From Ancylobacter polymorphus (lineage in GTDB: Bacteria > Pseudomonadota > Alphaproteobacteria > Rhizobiales > Xanthobacteraceae), in NCBI RefSeq assembly GCF_022836935.1, contig NZ_CP083239.1, positions 1,998,001-2,062,000 on the forward strand: a stretch of 64,000 bases of DNA, in the 5' to 3' direction. Shown one piece after another: positions 18,378 through 26,925 of the stretch (positions within the stretch are counted from its first letter, which is position 1; every line of letters begins with the position of its first letter). Under the pieces are notes generated by a model that saw only the letters and a list, made by a program, of their open reading frames with translations, made no database searches and was not told the DNA's origin. Made by a program: the position numbers and the translations under genes.

Positions 18378-19949
18378 TCACTCGATCGGCAGGGCAGTGA
18401 AGCGGATCTGGCCTTCGGGGTCGGCCACCATCAGCAGCGCCGAACGCCGGCCTTCCTTCTTTAGCGCGGCGAGGCGCTTCTCGACATCGCCGGGGGTGAG
18501 CGTCGCTTCCTGATTGACCTCGACGATGAGATGGCCCGGCGCGATGCCACGCTCGGCCGCCACCGAGCCGGGCTCCACCGTCATCACCACGACGCCCTTG
18601 AGCTCGTCCTTGATCTTGAAGCGGGTGCGCAGTTCCGGCGTCATCTCGGCCATCTCGACGCCCATCAGCTTGAGCGTGGCGACCGGTGGCGGCGCTTCCG
18701 GCTTCTTCTCCGGGGCGACGGCGGCGCTGGGGGAGGGCGTGCCTTCGTCGAGCCGGCCGACGGTGAGCTTGACCGTCTCCTGCTGGCCCTTGCGGATCAC
18801 GACGACATCGACCTGCTTGTCCACCGGCGTGTCGGCGACGATGATCGGCAAGGAGCGCATGTCCTTCACCTCCTTGCCGTCGAAGGTGATGACCACGTCG
18901 CCCGCCTTGAGCCCGCCCTTGGCGGCGGGTCCGTCCTCGGTCACCGAGCCGATCAGCGCGCCGCGCACCCGGTCGAGCGAGAGGCTCTCGGCGATCTCCG
19001 GCGTCACCTGTTGGATGCGCACCCCGATCCAGCCGCGCCGGGTTTCGCCGAACTCCTTGAGCTGGGCGATGATCGGGATGGCGGTGTTGGAGGGCACGGC
19101 GAAGCCGATGCCGATGGAGCCGCCCGACGGCGAGATGATGGCGGTATTGATGCCGATCACATCGCCTTCCATGTTGAACAGCGGTCCGCCGGAATTGCCG
19201 CGGTTGATGGCGGCGTCGGTCTGCAGAAAGTTATCGTAGGGGCCGGAGTTGATGTCGCGGTTGCGGGCGGAGATGACGCCGACCGTGAGCGTGCCGCCGA
19301 GGCCGAACGGGTTGCCGATCGCCATGACCCAGTCGCCGACACGCAGAATGTCGGAATTACCGAACTTCACCGCCTTCAGCGGTTTGCCGGCCTCGGGCGT
19401 CACCTTCAGCAGCGCGAGGTCGATCTTGGTGTCGCGGCCGACGATCTCCGCCTTCAGCTTCGAACCGTCGGCGAAATTGGCGTAGACCTCGTCGGCATCG
19501 GCGATGACGTGGTTGTTGGTAACAATATAGCCGCTGGCGTCGATGACGAAGCCGGAGCCAAGCGAGGAGACGCGACGCGGGCCCTGGCCCTCGCCCTGCT
19601 GCTGCCGGCGCTTGAAGAACTCCTCGAAGAACTCCTCGAAAGGCGAGCCCGGCGGCAGTTCCGGCGTCGGCACGCTGCGCGAGGGGGCGACGGTCTGCGA
19701 GGTGGAGATGTTGACCACCGCGTCCATGATCTGGGCGGCGGTGTCGGCCACCGTGTCGGGACCCTTGGTCGCCGCCGCACGGCCCGGCTGCGGGAACAGG
19801 GTTACCGAAGCGGCGAGGCCGATGGCAAGGAGCGCGGCGCCGAGCCGGCGCGCCACGGAGAGCCGTGGGGCAGGAACGGGGGGGCGGCAGCAAGCGGGAA
19901 GAGCGGGGGCGGAACGGGCAAGGCCGAGGCCCTCAAGGCAGTTGGTCAT
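18378..19949 (-). CDS. Do family periplasmic serine protease (DegP/DegQ/MucD type)
   Basis: A 523-aa periplasmic trypsin-like protease/chaperone for misfolded envelope proteins. The signal segment RLGAALLAIGLAASVTLF ends near residue 60. The catalytic triad is His147 (TNNHVIADADE), Asp178 (TKIDLALLKV) and Ser253 (INRGNSGGPLFNM), followed by two PDZ domains (near residues 300-395, with GALIGSVTEDGPAAKGGLKAGD, and 430-515, with GSVAAERGIAPGHLI). The start has AAGGAGGC just upstream. It is the last gene of hflK-hflC-DUF2065-Do, pairing a periplasmic protease with the FtsH-modulating HflKC complex. Confidence 0.92.
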   Translation of the reverse strand: MTNCLEGLGLARSAPALPACCRPPVPAPRLSVARRLGAALLAIGLAASVTLFPQPGRAAATKGPDTVADTAAQIMDAVVNISTSQTVAPSRSVPTPELPPGSPFEEFFEEFFKRRQQQGEGQGPRRVSSLGSGFVIDASGYIVTNNHVIADADEVYANFADGSKLKAEIVGRDTKIDLALLKVTPEAGKPLKAVKFGNSDILRVGDWVMAIGNPFGLGGTLTVGVISARNRDINSGPYDNFLQTDAAINRGNSGGPLFNMEGDVIGINTAIISPSGGSIGIGFAVPSNTAIPIIAQLKEFGETRRGWIGVRIQQVTPEIAESLSLDRVRGALIGSVTEDGPAAKGGLKAGDVVITFDGKEVKDMRSLPIIVADTPVDKQVDVVVIRKGQQETVKLTVGRLDEGTPSPSAAVAPEKKPEAPPPVATLKLMGVEMAEMTPELRTRFKIKDELKGVVVMTVEPGSVAAERGIAPGHLIVEVNQEATLTPGDVEKRLAALKKEGRRSALLMVADPEGQIRFTALPIE

Positions 19950-20083
19950 GAAGCCTCCTTGACGCCGCCACGCGGAGCCGGGCGGCACGGCCCCTCATCC
20001 ATTGGCCGTTCGCCCGACGCTACAAGCCGCAAGGCGCGATGCAAGCCAAAAGAGCGCGAGGCGGGGCACGGAGCCCCGCCTCG

Positions 20084-20269
20084 TTAGCCTCGGATAATCC
20101 ACACAAGGGCAAGACCCAGAACGGCCCCGATGAGGCCGGCCACGCGCAAGGGCGAGTCGGACAATTGCGCGATGGCTTCGGCGGAGCGGCGCACCGCCGC
20201 CGGAGCGACGGCAAGCGCCAAACCTTCGATGACCAGCACAAGGCCGAGCGCGACGATGAAATCATACAT
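20084..20269 (-). CDS. DUF2065 small membrane protein (YjeT-like)
   Basis: A 61-aa protein with two predicted transmembrane helices (residues about 3-23 and 43-60) joined by a short polar loop (RRSAEAIAQLSDSPLR). It matches the DUF2065/YjeT family, which commonly sits next to hflC. Its function is unknown. It lies 12 nt downstream of hflC and upstream of the Do protease on the same strand. Confidence 0.85.
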   Translation of the reverse strand: MYDFIVALGLVLVIEGLALAVAPAAVRRSAEAIAQLSDSPLRVAGLIGAVLGLALVWIIRG

Positions 20270-20281
20270 CGTCGCGTCGCG

Positions 20282-21238
20282 TCAGTTCGCCGGCGCCAAC
20301 GGCGCCGCCGGAACCGCCGGAGCGGGTTGAGCCGCCGCCGGCGCGGCCGGCGTGCCGAGAACCGCATCGGCGCGGGCGGTGGGATTGCTGAAGAAGCGGA
20401 AGAACTCCGAATCCGGCGCCAGCAGCATCCGCGTGTCCGAGCCCTTCAGCGAGGCCTCATAGGCCTGCATCGACCGGTAGAAGTCGAAGAAGGCCCGGTC
20501 CTGATTATAGGCCTGCGCGAAGATCTCGTTGCGCTCGGCCTCGCCCTCACCGCGCAGCTGGTCGGCGGTGGCGTTGGCCTCGGCGACGATGATCGTCGAG
20601 TCGCGATCGGCGCGGGAGCGGATGGTCTGCGCCGCCTCGCCGCCCTGCGCGCGGATTTCCGCCGCCTCGCGCTGGCGCTCGGTCTGCATGCGCTGGAACA
20701 CAGCCTGGCTGTTGGCCTCCGGCAGATCGGCACGACGGATGCGGACATCGATGACATCGATGCCGAAGCCGGTAGCCTCGCGGTTCACCTGGTTGCGAAT
20801 GCGCGCCATCAGATCTTCGCGCTGGTCGCGCACCACCTGGGTGAAGGTGGATTCGCCGAGCACACGGCGCAGCGACGAGTTGAGGATGGTGGCGAGGCGG
20901 GAATTGGCCGCCTCGACACTGCCGACCGACTGGTAGAAGCGCAGCGGATTGACGATGCGGTAGCGGGCGAAGGCATCCACCACCAGACGCTTCTGGTCGG
21001 CCGCGATCACCTCCTGAGAGGGGTTTTCGAGGTCGAGGATGCGCTTGTCGATGAAGATGACGCTGTCGATCATCGGGATCTTGGCGTGCAGGCCCGGCTC
21101 CTCGATGACCCGGATGGGTTCACCGAGGCGCAGAACGAGCGCCTGCTGGGTCTGGTAGACGCTGAACAGGGCCGAGAACAGGCCGATGAGCACGGCGACG
21201 ACGGCGATCGCCAGAATGAGGCCGAGGCTGTTCCTCAT
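20282..21238 (-). CDS. hflC: HflC, FtsH-modulating SPFH membrane protein
   Basis: A 318-aa SPFH/band 7 protein anchored by one N-terminal helix (GLILAIAVVAVLIGLFSALFSVY) with the SPFH domain in the periplasm. LRLGEPIRVIEEPGLHAKIPMID and the ARYRIVNPLRFYQSVGS region are typical of HflC, followed by a long helix with RQREAAEIRAQGGEAAQTIR-type repeats. With HflK it forms a cage around the FtsH protease and limits its access to substrates. The ATG overlaps the hflK stop in ATGA. The Ala/Pro-rich C-terminus is low complexity. Confidence 0.95.
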   Translation of the reverse strand: MRNSLGLILAIAVVAVLIGLFSALFSVYQTQQALVLRLGEPIRVIEEPGLHAKIPMIDSVIFIDKRILDLENPSQEVIAADQKRLVVDAFARYRIVNPLRFYQSVGSVEAANSRLATILNSSLRRVLGESTFTQVVRDQREDLMARIRNQVNREATGFGIDVIDVRIRRADLPEANSQAVFQRMQTERQREAAEIRAQGGEAAQTIRSRADRDSTIIVAEANATADQLRGEGEAERNEIFAQAYNQDRAFFDFYRSMQAYEASLKGSDTRMLLAPDSEFFRFFSNPTARADAVLGTPAAPAAAQPAPAVPAAPLAPAN

Positions 21239-22377
21239 TTCGCGGCTCCCTGAGCGGGGGTGCTGCCGGTGAGCGGCGCGAGAGGCAAATAGGGCACGAC
21301 GCCGGACGAGCCGCCGGCCGCAGGATCAATGATCACCTTGTCCATTCCGCCGAATACGCGTTCCATGGTTTCGAGATAGAGGCGCTGGCGTGTGACCTCG
21401 GGCGCCTTCTGATATTCGCCGAGCACGCTCAGGAAGCGCGCCGCCTGGCCTCGCGCCTCGATGATCGCCCGCTCCTTGTAGCCTTCAGCGCCCTGGGTGA
21501 TGCGCGCGGCGTCACCACGGGCTTCCGGCACCACGCGGTTGGCGTAGGCCTGAGCCTCGTTCTGCAGACGCTCCGCATCGGCGCGGGCGGCCTGCACGTC
21601 ACGGAAGGCGTCGATGACCTGCGAGGGCGGATCGACCTTCTGCAACTGAACCTGGGTGATGAGAACGCCGGCGCGGTAGCCGTCCAGCGTGCGCTGCATC
21701 AGCTCCTGCACCGCCGTTTCGATGTTCTGGCGGGCGCCGGTGAGGATGGGCTGGATGTTGGTGCGGCCGACCACCTCGCGCATGGCGCTTTCCGCCACGG
21801 CCTTGATGGTGCCTTCCGGGTTCTGGACGTTGAACAGGAAGTTGGCGGCGCCGACATCCTCGGTGGAACCGGGCGCGGCGGGCTTCACCATCCAGAACAC
21901 GGCGAAATCGACATCGACGATGTTCTCGTCGCCGGTGAGCATCAGGCTCTCTTCCGACACGTCGCGCTGCACGGAACCGCGGCGCGGGTCATCTCCGGTG
22001 CGGATGCCGATATCGATGCGGTTGACGCGGGTGACCTGGGGGGTCAGCACCGTCTCGATGGGGTAGGGGAGGTGGTAGTTGAGGCCGGGATTGGTTGTGC
22101 CGACGAATTTGCCGAAGCGCAGCACCACGCCCTGCTCGTCCGGCTCAACACGGTAGAAGCCCGACAGCAGCCAGGCGACGATGGCGAGCGCCACCAGAAC
22201 CACGATGCCCTTGCCGGTGCCGAAACCGCCGGGAATGGCGGTCCGCAGCTTTTCCTGTCCGCGACGGATCAGATCTTCAAGATCGGGAGAACTCGGCCCC
22301 GGCGATTGCGGACCAGTGCCCCAAGGGCCGCGCGGACCATTCCCCCATGGCCCGCCGCTCTGGTTCTTCCATGACAT
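21235..22377 (-). CDS. hflK: HflK, FtsH-modulating SPFH membrane protein
   Basis: A 380-aa partner of HflC. The N-terminus is Gly/Pro-rich (SGGPWGNGPRGPWGTGPQ), as is standard for HflK. One transmembrane helix (GIVVLVALAIVAWLLSGFY, about residues 60-78) and the SPFH domain follow (EPDEQGVVLRFGKFV, LPYPIETVLTPQV, then a long helical arm). The start at 22377 was chosen because it gives the MSWKN... start common in the family; an upstream in-frame ATG only adds basic, unlikely residues. It is the first gene of the operon; a well-formed promoter lies at 22492-22520. Confidence 0.95.
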   Translation of the reverse strand: MSWKNQSGGPWGNGPRGPWGTGPQSPGPSSPDLEDLIRRGQEKLRTAIPGGFGTGKGIVVLVALAIVAWLLSGFYRVEPDEQGVVLRFGKFVGTTNPGLNYHLPYPIETVLTPQVTRVNRIDIGIRTGDDPRRGSVQRDVSEESLMLTGDENIVDVDFAVFWMVKPAAPGSTEDVGAANFLFNVQNPEGTIKAVAESAMREVVGRTNIQPILTGARQNIETAVQELMQRTLDGYRAGVLITQVQLQKVDPPSQVIDAFRDVQAARADAERLQNEAQAYANRVVPEARGDAARITQGAEGYKERAIIEARGQAARFLSVLGEYQKAPEVTRQRLYLETMERVFGGMDKVIIDPAAGGSSGVVPYLPLAPLTGSTPAQGAAK

Positions 22378-22480
22378 TCCGCGCCCACTCCGTTTGCGCG
22401 CCCGGCTTGTCCGGGCTCGCAAGCGCAGAACCGGCAGACGCCACCGTGCAAGAAAACCCGCGCCTCGCCGCCATAACGGC

Positions 22481-22520
22481 GTGACGAGGCGGTTATAGGT
22501 GACGAGGCATCAGGTTACAA
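22481..22520 (-). promoter_or_regulatory. hflK promoter with overlapping 10-bp direct repeats
   Basis: On the minus strand TTGTAA (22520-22515), a 17-nt spacer and TATAAC (22497-22492) form a good sigma70-type promoter reading into hflK, with a leader of about 108 nt. GCCTCGTCAC occurs twice, at 22508-22499 (inside the spacer) and at 22490-22481 (around the expected +1), 18 bp apart. This layout is what a repressor operator would look like. No protein is known to me for this motif. Confidence 0.55.
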
Positions 22521-22558
22521 CGCGCCCGCCACCTGCCGATATGGGAACGGCTTCGGGT

Positions 22559-22837
22559 TTACGCAACGGTAGAGCGCAAGGAACCGTTTCGCTCCGACGC
22601 TTCGGTCGGTTCGCGGCTGGAGGAGGGGCTGCGGTAATGCGCCAATACGTAGAGGCGGATCGCCGACGACAGGTTGCCCTGATTGCGGCCCGAATCGATC
22701 GAGGCCACGATCTCCGACAAGGTGCTGCGCCGGTTGGCCGCGATCTCCTTGAGGGCGTCCCAAAACTGATCTTCCAGACTGACGCTGGTCTTGTGCCCGG
22801 CAATCACGATGGACCGCTTAACCACGGGACTCTTCAT
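22559..22837 (-). CDS. Ribbon-helix-helix domain protein (RHH_4 type)
   Basis: A 92-aa protein that begins with a basic beta-strand (KRSIVIAGHKTSVSLEDQFW) followed by two helices (ALKEIAANRRSTLSEIVASI), the pattern of the RHH_4 DNA-binding domain common in Rhizobiales. It then has RNQGNLSSAIRLYVLAHYR and a polar tail. Probably a small DNA-binding regulator; its target is unknown. Its ATG overlaps the stop of the upstream DUF4169 gene (ATGA), so the two are co-translated. It is divergent from fumC and ends about 40 bp before the hflK promoter. Confidence 0.75.
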   Translation of the reverse strand: MKSPVVKRSIVIAGHKTSVSLEDQFWDALKEIAANRRSTLSEIVASIDSGRNQGNLSSAIRLYVLAHYRSPSSSREPTEASERNGSLRSTVA

Positions 22838-23067
22838 GTCTCGTCCTCTCGAATGCGCCTATGCCCTTCAAGCATTTTTTCCTGCTTTCGTTCTTCGGCC
22901 GCTTCCAGCTCACGCTGGTACTTTGGGCGGCCGAACTCCAAACGCCGGGCAGCGGCGGTTTGTTCCGCAGTCATTCGCGCCATCCGTTTGCGGTGACGGT
23001 TGAGATTCACAAGGTCGCCCACGGGCGCCGGCCTCCGTTCAAAAGGCGCGCAGAATCTACGCAACAT
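22834..23067 (-). CDS. DUF4169 family small protein
   Basis: A 77-aa charged protein. GDLVNLNRHRKRMARMTAEQTAAARR followed by FGRPKYQRELE (separate motifs) is the DUF4169 pattern: a basic helix, then an FGR-K motif and a charged C-terminal helix. No function is known. The ATG at 23067 gives a 15-residue leader not usual in the family; a GTG at 23022 would start exactly at the conserved GDLVNLN and may be the real start. It is co-translated with the RHH gene through a 4-nt overlap. Confidence 0.65.
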   Translation of the reverse strand: MLRRFCAPFERRPAPVGDLVNLNRHRKRMARMTAEQTAAARRLEFGRPKYQRELEAAEERKQEKMLEGHRRIREDET

Positions 23068-23419
23068 GCTGCATTAGTCTTCTCATAATATCGATGAAAA
23101 TGGCGTTTTCCAAGAATTTGCGGCGTTCAGGTACCCGGCGGCAGGCGCCATGAAGGCAGCCTAAAACCGTTGCAGGTAGTCCGTTGACGACTCGCCAGCC
23201 GACTTCTCTGCGGTAAAATGGTGGTGGTGGCATGGGTTCCATAGGGGTCGCCGAAGGGGTAGGCATCACGTATTTGTGATCGTACCCGGTGGAACCTTGC
23301 GTGGGCCTGTCATGGAACCTGCGGCTGATTTCGCCGCCGCACGACGCATGCTAAACCGGCGCCGAGCCGCGACGCCCGCATGGACGGGCCCTCAGACGCA
23401 CCCCGAAAGGCTTTGACCG
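23068..23419. other. 352-bp intergenic region between DUF4169 and fumC
   Basis: Divergent control region for the DUF4169-RHH pair (minus) and fumC (plus). It is less GC-rich near 23090-23110. I see TTGACG at 23182-23187 and TAAAAT near 23213, but they are too far apart for one promoter. No hairpin or convincing coding sequence was found. A 70-codon minus-strand frame here has no family features. Confidence 0.4.
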
Positions 23420-24811
23420 ATGAGCAATACCCGCATCGAAACCGACACGTTTGGGCCCATCGAGGTGGAGGCCGACAAATACTGGGGCGCGCAGGCGCAG
23501 CGGTCGCTCGGCAATTTCAAGATTGGCTGGGAGAAGCAGCCGCTGCCGGTGATCCGTGCGCTTGGCATCGTCAAGCGGGCGGCGGCGGAAACCAATATGG
23601 CGCTCGGCCGTCTCGATCCCACGCTCGGCGCCGCGATCATCGCTGCCGCGCAGGAGGTGATCGACGGCAAGCTGGACGCTCATTTTCCGCTGGTGGTCTG
23701 GCAGACGGGGTCGGGCACCCAGTCCAACATGAACGCCAATGAGGTGATCTCGAACCGGGCCATCGAGATGATGGGCGGGGAGAAGGGTTCCAAGAAACCC
23801 GTCCACCCCAATGACCACGTCAATATGAGCCAGTCGTCCAACGACACCTACCCGACCGCCATGCATGTCGCCTGCGCGGAGGAGATTTCGCGCCGGCTGC
23901 TGCCGGCCCTGCGCACGCTGCATGCCGCGCTGGCTGAGAAGTCGGCGCAGTGGCAGCACATCATCAAGATCGGCCGCACCCACACCCAGGACGCGACGCC
24001 GCTCACGCTTGGACAGGAATTCTCCGGCTACGCCCATCAGGTGGAGAACGGCATCGCCCGCATCGAATCGACGCTGCCGGCGCTGATGCAGCTCGCGCAG
24101 GGCGGCACGGCGGTGGGTACCGGGCTGAACGCGCCGGTGGGCTTCGCCGAGAAGGTGGCCGAGCACATCGCCGCCATCACCGGCCTGCCCTTCACTACGG
24201 CGCCGAACAAATTCGAGGCGCTGGCGGCGCATGACGCCATGGTGTTCTCGCACGGGGCGATCAACACGGTGGCGGTGTCGCTGTTCAAGATCGCCAACGA
24301 CATCCGCTTTCTCGGTTCCGGCCCGCGCTCCGGCCTTGGCGAACTGGCGCTGCCGGAGAACGAGCCCGGCTCGTCGATCATGCCCGGCAAGGTGAACCCC
24401 ACCCAGTGCGAAGCGCTCACCCAGGTCTGCGTGCAGATTTTCGGCAACAATGCCGCGCTGAGCTTCGCCGGCAGCCAGGGTCATTTCGAGCTGAACGTCT
24501 ACAACCCCGTCATGGCCTATAATTTCCTGCAGTCGGTGCGCCTCATGTCCGATGCCGCGCTGAGCTTCACCGAGCACTGCGTCGTCGGCATCGTGCCGCG
24601 CGAAGACAACATCAAGGCGGCGCTGGAGCGCTCGCTCATGCTGGTCACCGCGCTGGCGCCGAAGATCGGCTACGACAACGCGGCCAAGATCGCCAAGACG
24701 GCGCATAAGAACGGCACCACACTGCGCGAAGAAGCGGTGGGTGGTGGTTATGTCACCAACGAAGAATTCGACGCTGTTGTGCGTCCGGAGAAGATGATCT
24801 CGCCGGGTTAA
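23420..24811 (+). CDS. fumC: Fumarase C (class II fumarate hydratase)
   Basis: A 463-aa TCA-cycle enzyme interconverting fumarate and malate without an iron-sulfur cluster. Hallmarks: [28 protein letters not shown], the [17 protein letters not shown] block, [16 protein letters not shown] (catalytic His) and the superfamily signature [16 protein letters not shown]. The length is normal and the C-terminus ([10 protein letters not shown]...[12 protein letters not shown] as separate pieces) is intact. The ribosome-binding site is weak (AAAGG). It is followed by a short AT-rich gap with repeats before the Spy-like gene. Confidence 0.97.
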   Translation: MSNTRIETDTFGPIEVEADKYWGAQAQRSLGNFKIGWEKQPLPVIRALGIVKRAAAETNMALGRLDPTLGAAIIAAAQEVIDGKLDAHFPLVVWQTGSGTQSNMNANEVISNRAIEMMGGEKGSKKPVHPNDHVNMSQSSNDTYPTAMHVACAEEISRRLLPALRTLHAALAEKSAQWQHIIKIGRTHTQDATPLTLGQEFSGYAHQVENGIARIESTLPALMQLAQGGTAVGTGLNAPVGFAEKVAEHIAAITGLPFTTAPNKFEALAAHDAMVFSHGAINTVAVSLFKIANDIRFLGSGPRSGLGELALPENEPGSSIMPGKVNPTQCEALTQVCVQIFGNNAALSFAGSQGHFELNVYNPVMAYNFLQSVRLMSDAALSFTEHCVVGIVPREDNIKAALERSLMLVTALAPKIGYDNAAKIAKTAHKNGTTLREEAVGGGYVTNEEFDAVVRPEKMISPG

Positions 24812-24826
24812 TGACTATTCATGAAC

Positions 24827-24893
24827 CTGAACGTTCGTTCAGCTTCGTTTCTGAACGTAACATTGGGTTTATTACCGAAGTTTCATTTGAAAC
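24827..24893 (+). promoter_or_regulatory. AT-rich repeat cluster between fumC and the Spy-like gene
   Basis: It contains a hairpin CTGAAC-GTTC-GTTCAG (24827-24842), a direct repeat CTGAACGT at 24827 and again at 24851 (24 bp apart, about two helical turns), and a perfect palindrome GTTTCA-TT-TGAAAC (24880-24893). The first hairpin may end the fumC transcript. The direct repeats and palindrome are candidate binding sites for a regulator of the downstream envelope-stress-like gene. Confidence 0.4.
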
Positions 24894-24912
24894 GCTTGGT
24901 CTCATCAGCCAG

Positions 24913-24947
24913 CATCGGCCTCACCTTCACAGGAGATGAGGCCGATG
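24913..24947 (+). promoter_or_regulatory. Start-codon-sequestering hairpin in the leader of the Spy-like gene
   Basis: CATCGGCCTCA (24913-24923) pairs perfectly over 11 bp with TGAGGCCGATG (24937-24947). The 13-nt loop holds the ribosome-binding sequence AGGAG (24931-24935), and the end of the 3' arm is the start codon ATG (24945-24947). In the RNA the start codon would be fully paired, a layout typical of translational control elements. The pairing is seen directly; a regulatory role is inferred. Confidence 0.55.
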
Positions 24948-25574
24948 AAACGCACGATCATTGCCGCTACCGCCGCCGCCCTTCTCGCGGGTGTCACCTT
25001 TGGAGTGGCGGCGCCAAAGCCGGGCATGGGCGAGCATCCACGCCCGAGCCCGGAGCAGATGGCCGAATTCGCCGGCGCCATGAGCGATGCACGCATCGCT
25101 GCGCTCAAGGCCGGGCTGCGGCTGAACGCCGAGCAGGAGAAGCTCTGGCCGGCGCTGGAGACCGCGCTGCAGGACGCCGCCAAGGAGCGCGCCGCGCACT
25201 GGGCTGAACGCCGCGCCGCGCGAGAGGCGATGCCTAGGGGTGAGCGTCCCGATGTCATCGAGCGGCTGCGCGCGCAGGCCGACGGGATGATCGGCCGGGG
25301 CGAAACCATGAAGAAGGTCGCCGATGCCGCCGCGCCGCTCTATGACGCGCTCGACGGTTCCCAGCAGCGCCGCTTCGCCATTCTGTTCAAGCAGATCGAA
25401 CATCCGCGCATGGCCGACGGCCGCCACGGGCCGGGTCATGAACGCGGCCCCGGGCCGCATCGCTTCGGTCCCGGCGGCGAGGGTCCGGATGGCCCGATGC
25501 CGCACCGCTTGCCGCCCGGCCCGATGGACCACGGCCCGGATGGGCCGGACGGGCCGGACGGCGAGCCGCTCTGA
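24945..25574 (+). CDS. Spy/CpxP-like LTXXQ-motif periplasmic protein
   Basis: A 209-aa protein with signal peptide (RTIIAATAAALLAGVTFGVAA), then a helical domain with two LTXXQ-like motifs, LRLNAEQEKLWPALE (near residue 60) and LDGSQQRRFAILF (near residue 140). The C-terminal tail is rich in Gly, Pro, His and Asp (GPDGPDGPDGE). Spy/CpxP proteins are periplasmic chaperones or sensors of envelope and metal stress; the His/Asp-rich tail could bind metal. The start at 24945 was chosen over the ATG at 24936 because that one overlaps the AGGAG. No two-component system is adjacent. A strong terminator follows. Confidence 0.78.
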   Translation: MKRTIIAATAAALLAGVTFGVAAPKPGMGEHPRPSPEQMAEFAGAMSDARIAALKAGLRLNAEQEKLWPALETALQDAAKERAAHWAERRAAREAMPRGERPDVIERLRAQADGMIGRGETMKKVADAAAPLYDALDGSQQRRFAILFKQIEHPRMADGRHGPGHERGPGPHRFGPGGEGPDGPMPHRLPPGPMDHGPDGPDGPDGEPL

Positions 25575-25601
25575 CGCGAACGCAGCGTCGTGAAGAATAG
25601 C

Positions 25602-25630
25602 TGCCGCCGGCCTCGCGCCGGCGGCATTTT
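25602..25630 (+). terminator. Intrinsic terminator after the Spy-like gene
   Basis: A perfect 10-bp stem TGCCGCCGGC/GCCGGCGGCA (25602-25611 with 25617-25626), a 5-nt loop and TTTTC. It lies 27 nt past the stop codon of the Spy-like gene and just before the converging GNAT gene. Confidence 0.88.
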
Positions 25631-25646
25631 CTCGGGCAGGGCCCGC

Positions 25647-26126
25647 TCAGCCCTGCGCCAGCCGTTCCAGCGCTTCGCCGGTGACGCGCTGCATGGTCCA
25701 GGCATCGAGCGGCACCGCGCCAACCGAACGGTAGAAGCGGATGGCGGGCTCATTCCAGTCGAGCACGTTCCACTCGAAGCGCCCGAGCCCCTCGTCGAGG
25801 CAGCGCCGGGCAAGCCGGCGCATCAGCGCCCGCGCGATGCCGCGCCCGCGAAAGGCGGGGCGGACATAGATATCCTCAAGGAAGATTCCTTGCCGCCCGC
25901 GAAAGGTGGAGAAGGTGTAGTAGTAGAGCGCGAAGCCCGCTGGCGCCCCCTCCCATTCCGCGATGTCGCAGAACACGCGCGGCTGCGGGCCGAACAGCTC
26001 ACGGGCGAAATCCGCTTCCGTCGCCTCCACTTCGTGCCGCAGCTTCTCGTAATCGGCGAGCTCGCAGACGAAGGCGTGGATCAGCGCGGCATCGTCGGGC
26101 CGCGCGGGCCGCAGGGAGAGGGGCAT
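25647..26126 (-). CDS. GNAT N-acetyltransferase (spermidine/diamine acetyltransferase-like)
   Basis: A 159-aa GNAT-fold enzyme. It resembles the SSAT/thialysine acetyltransferase subgroup: ALIHAFVCELADYEKLRHEV near residue 15, FALYYYTFSTFRGRQGIFLEDIYV in the middle, the acetyl-CoA-binding RGRGIARALMRRLA, and the ending RFEWNVLDWNEPAIRFYRSVGA, each quoted in parts. Members acetylate primary amines using acetyl-CoA in the cytoplasm; the substrate here is not known. The start at 26126 is 5 nt past the thyA stop, so translation is probably coupled to thyA on the same transcript. Confidence 0.82.
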   Translation of the reverse strand: MPLSLRPARPDDAALIHAFVCELADYEKLRHEVEATEADFARELFGPQPRVFCDIAEWEGAPAGFALYYYTFSTFRGRQGIFLEDIYVRPAFRGRGIARALMRRLARRCLDEGLGRFEWNVLDWNEPAIRFYRSVGAVPLDAWTMQRVTGEALERLAQG

Positions 26127-26130
26127 ATGT

Positions 26131-26925
26131 CTACACCGCCACAGGCGCCTTGATCGCGGGATGGGGATCATAGCCTTCGATGGCGATGTCCTCGAAGCGG
26201 AAGGCGAACAGGTCGGTCACGTCAGGATTCAGCTTCAGCCGTGGCAGCGGGCGCGGCGCGCGGGAGAGCTGTTCGTGCACCTGGTCGAGATGGTTGAGAT
26301 AGATGTGGGCATCGCCGAAGGTGTGGACGAAATCGCCCGGCTGCAGCCCCGTCACTTGCGCCACCATGTGGGTGAGCAGCGCATAGGAGGCGATGTTGAA
26401 GGGCACGCCGAGGAAGATATCCGCCGAGCGCTGGTAAAGCTGGCAGGAGAGCTTGCCGTCCAGCACATAGAACTGAAACAGGCAGTGGCAGGGCGGCAGC
26501 GCCATGGCCGGCACGTCCGCCGGGTTCCAGGCCGAGACGATGAGCCGGCGCGAATCGGGATTGCGACGGATATCGGCGACAACCTGCGCGATCTGGTCGA
26601 TCACGCCGCCGCGCCCATCCGGCCAGGAGCGCCATTGATGGCCATAGACCGGGCCGAGATCGCCCCTGTCATCGGCCCACTCATCCCAGATCGAAACGCC
26701 GTTCGCCTTGAGATAGGCGATGTTGGTGTCGCCGGCCAGAAACCACAGCAATTCGTGGATGATGGAACGCAGATGCAGCTTCTTGGTAGTGACGAGCGGA
26801 AAGCCCTCGGCGAGGTCGAAACGCATCTGGTGGCCGAAAACGGAAAGCGTGCCCGTACCGGTGCGGTCGTCCTTGCGCACGCCCTCGCGCAGCACCCGTT
26901 CCAGAAGCTCGTGATAATTCCGCAT
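26131..26925 (-). CDS. thyA: Thymidylate synthase ThyA
   Basis: A 264-aa enzyme, the same length as E. coli ThyA, making dTMP from dUMP with methylene-tetrahydrofolate. [13 protein letters not shown] at residue 19, the [11 protein letters not shown] helix, catalytic Cys146 in [27 protein letters not shown], and the terminal [11 protein letters not shown] are all intact. The start was set at 26925 (MRNYHELL...), since the upstream in-frame sequence is intergenic. Its partner folA, often adjacent in relatives, lies 3 kb away on the other strand, with ssrA-sspB between. Confidence 0.97.
   Translation of the reverse strand: MRNYHELLERVLREGVRKDDRTGTGTLSVFGHQMRFDLAEGFPLVTTKKLHLRSIIHELLWFLAGDTNIAYLKANGVSIWDEWADDRGDLGPVYGHQWRSWPDGRGGVIDQIAQVVADIRRNPDSRRLIVSAWNPADVPAMALPPCHCLFQFYVLDGKLSCQLYQRSADIFLGVPFNIASYALLTHMVAQVTGLQPGDFVHTFGDAHIYLNHLDQVHEQLSRAPRPLPRLKLNPDVTDLFAFRFEDIAIEGYDPHPAIKAPVAV

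Noticed and set aside
23057..23269. 70-codon minus-strand frame upstream of DUF4169
   Set aside because: No ribosome site and no family features; it overlaps the DUF4169 start and the expected fumC control region.
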